5,609 bases of DNA. It comes from Actinomycetota bacterium (GTDB taxonomy: Bacteria > Actinomycetota > Thermoleophilia > Gaiellales > Gaiellaceae). The stretch is from assembly GCA_013811645.1 (NCBI GenBank), contig JACCUU010000125.1, positions 1 through 5,609 on the forward strand, given 5' to 3'. Below, one piece after another: positions 5,191 through 5,609 of this stretch. Positions within the stretch are counted from its first letter, which is position 1, and each line of letters begins with the position of its first letter. Made by a program: the position numbers and the translations under genes. Under the pieces are notes generated by a model. That model worked only from the letters and a program-made list of their open reading frames with translations. It was not told the origin of the DNA and searched no databases.

Positions 5191-5424
5191 GCCAGAGCAG
5201 CTGTCGTCCTCTTCGTAGCGGTGCTTCTCTGGGCGGTGCTCGCCCGCGACACGGGCGCAGGTCCCCCGCAGCAGTACTACTCCGTCCAATCCGGAGACAC
5301 CCTGTGGTCGATCGCGAACGCGAAGTTTCCCGGCGACCCCCGCGAGGGTGTCTGGGAGCTTCAGCAGAGGAACGGACTGGAAGGGGCGACCATCGTTCCC
5401 GGACAGCGCCTGGCGCTTCCTTAG
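5185..5424 (+). CDS. SOS-induced LysM protein, probable cell-division inhibitor
   Basis: This 79-residue protein has an N-terminal membrane anchor (about 4-20, VVLFVAVLLWAVL), a short linker and one LysM domain (about 31-78). The LysM signature YYSVQSGDTLWSIA, the DPREGVWELQQRNGL helix and the closing IVPGQRLALP are all present. LysM binds peptidoglycan, so the protein should sit on the outer face of the membrane. The same architecture under LexA control defines SOS division suppressors: YneA in Bacillus and the Rv2719c-type protein beside lexA in mycobacteria. That role is inferred here from domain order and operators. ATG 5185 is the only nearby start in frame, there is no Shine-Dalgarno, and the leader is 2-4 bases. 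lexA is not adjacent in the visible sequence; the upstream neighbour is the glycoside hydrolase, which ends 12 bases before the promoter. Confidence 0.85.
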   Translation: MFARAAVVLFVAVLLWAVLARDTGAGPPQQYYSVQSGDTLWSIANAKFPGDPREGVWELQQRNGLEGATIVPGQRLALP

Positions 5425-5455
5425 ACGCTTGATCGGAAACAGACGCGAGCGTCTA
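5422..5455 (+). terminator. Overlapping hairpins after the LysM gene
   Basis: TAGACGCT (5422-5429, starting at the stop codon) can pair with AGCGTCTA (5448-5455) across an 18-base loop. Alternatively AGACGC (5441-5446) pairs with GCGTCT (5449-5454) as a tight hairpin. The two share a 3' arm, so only one can form at a time. No U-tract follows. A U-less terminator is the simplest reading. Confidence 0.45.
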
Positions 5456-5477
5456 GACGGCCACTCCTGATATGAAC

Positions 5478-5494
5478 GGGCGGCCCACCCGCCC
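5478..5494 (+). other. GC-rich hairpin just upstream of the right-edge gene's ribosome binding site
   Basis: GGGCGG (5478-5483) pairs with CCGCCC (5489-5494) around the loop CCCAC. It ends two bases before the AAAAGGAG Shine-Dalgarno. It could be a terminator for read-through from the LysM gene or a structured leader. No clear promoter was found for the downstream gene; TATGAA at 5471-5476 is a possible -10 without a -35. Confidence 0.4.
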
Positions 5495-5508
5495 CGAAAA
5501 GGAGACGC

Positions 5509-5609
5509 ATGGCCAGCGAACGCATCCTCGAGCTGCTGCGGCGGCCGGTCGACCAGGACGAGTACACGGAGATCAGGGAGCTCTGGAAGACGCACTCGAT
5601 CGCGGAGGA
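5509..5609 (+). CDS. Probable NTF2/SnoaL-like protein, N-terminal part only
   Basis: Thirty-three codons are visible before the window ends, starting MASERILELLRRP. AAAAGGAG at 5497-5504, four bases before the ATG, supports the start. The opening helix and a YTEIRELWKTHSIAE segment resemble SnoaL-like/nuclear-transport-factor-2 family proteins, small cone-shaped folds used as isomerases, hydrolases or binding proteins, where an 'R.LW..H..AE' helix precedes the first strand. This rests on a short N-terminal piece, so only the existence of the gene is secure. It has no SOS box of its own and is separated from the LysM gene by hairpins. Confidence 0.6.
   Translation, partial: MASERILELLRRPVDQDEYTEIRELWKTHSIAE

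Noticed and set aside
1..5609. CRISPR array, rRNA, riboswitch, insertion-sequence ends or replication origin
   Set aside because: No regularly spaced repeats, conserved RNA cores, transposase genes with flanking inverted repeats or DnaA-box clusters were seen.

Overview
The window is high-GC DNA with dense, overlapping genes, GTG starts, short leaders and GAAC-N4-GTTC (LexA-type) boxes. This points to an Actinomycetota genome. A deep soil lineage such as Thermoleophilia/Gaiellales is my guess from protein style and cannot be proven here.

Layout. (1) 1-59, minus strand: start of a small protein running off the left edge, with a strong Shine-Dalgarno. (2) 60-288: no gene seen. (3) 284-602: debris of an integrated element, namely the first codons of an excisionase-like helix-turn-helix gene joined to the C-terminal end of a tyrosine recombinase. 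It lies next to the 3' end of a tRNA-Arg(CCG) gene (639-711, minus strand). (4) 745-3637: a tightly coupled four-gene plus-strand unit with a candidate leaderless promoter. It encodes a four-helix membrane protein resembling DUF6529 (broken by one -1 frameshift), a membrane-anchored monoheme cytochrome c, an enolase-superfamily dipeptide epimerase/N-acetyl-D-glutamate racemase (DgcA-like) and a DUF1611 P-loop protein (DgcN-like). The gene junctions overlap by 1, 1 and 4 bases. (5) 3612-5134: a good sigma-70-type promoter sitting on the dgcN stop codon, followed by a secreted clan GH-A glycoside-hydrolase-like protein. (6) 5147-5424: a near-consensus promoter with two LexA-type SOS boxes drives a 79-residue membrane-anchored LysM protein. 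This is the actinobacterial counterpart of SOS cell-division inhibitors such as YneA or Rv2719c. (7) 5509-5609: start of a probable NTF2/SnoaL-like protein running off the right edge.

How the genes fit together. The DgcA-DgcN pair matches the described D-glutamate catabolic route: DgcN N-acetylates D-Glu and DgcA racemises N-acetyl-D-Glu to the L form. D-Glu is a peptidoglycan constituent. The upstream b-type/c-type heme pair shares the transcript but has no obvious link to that chemistry. The SOS-controlled LysM gene is an independent unit. lexA itself is not in the window. The most notable points are the promoter architecture of the LysM gene, the dgcA-dgcN pair fused to a redox module, and the collapsed xis-int remnant beside tRNA-Arg.
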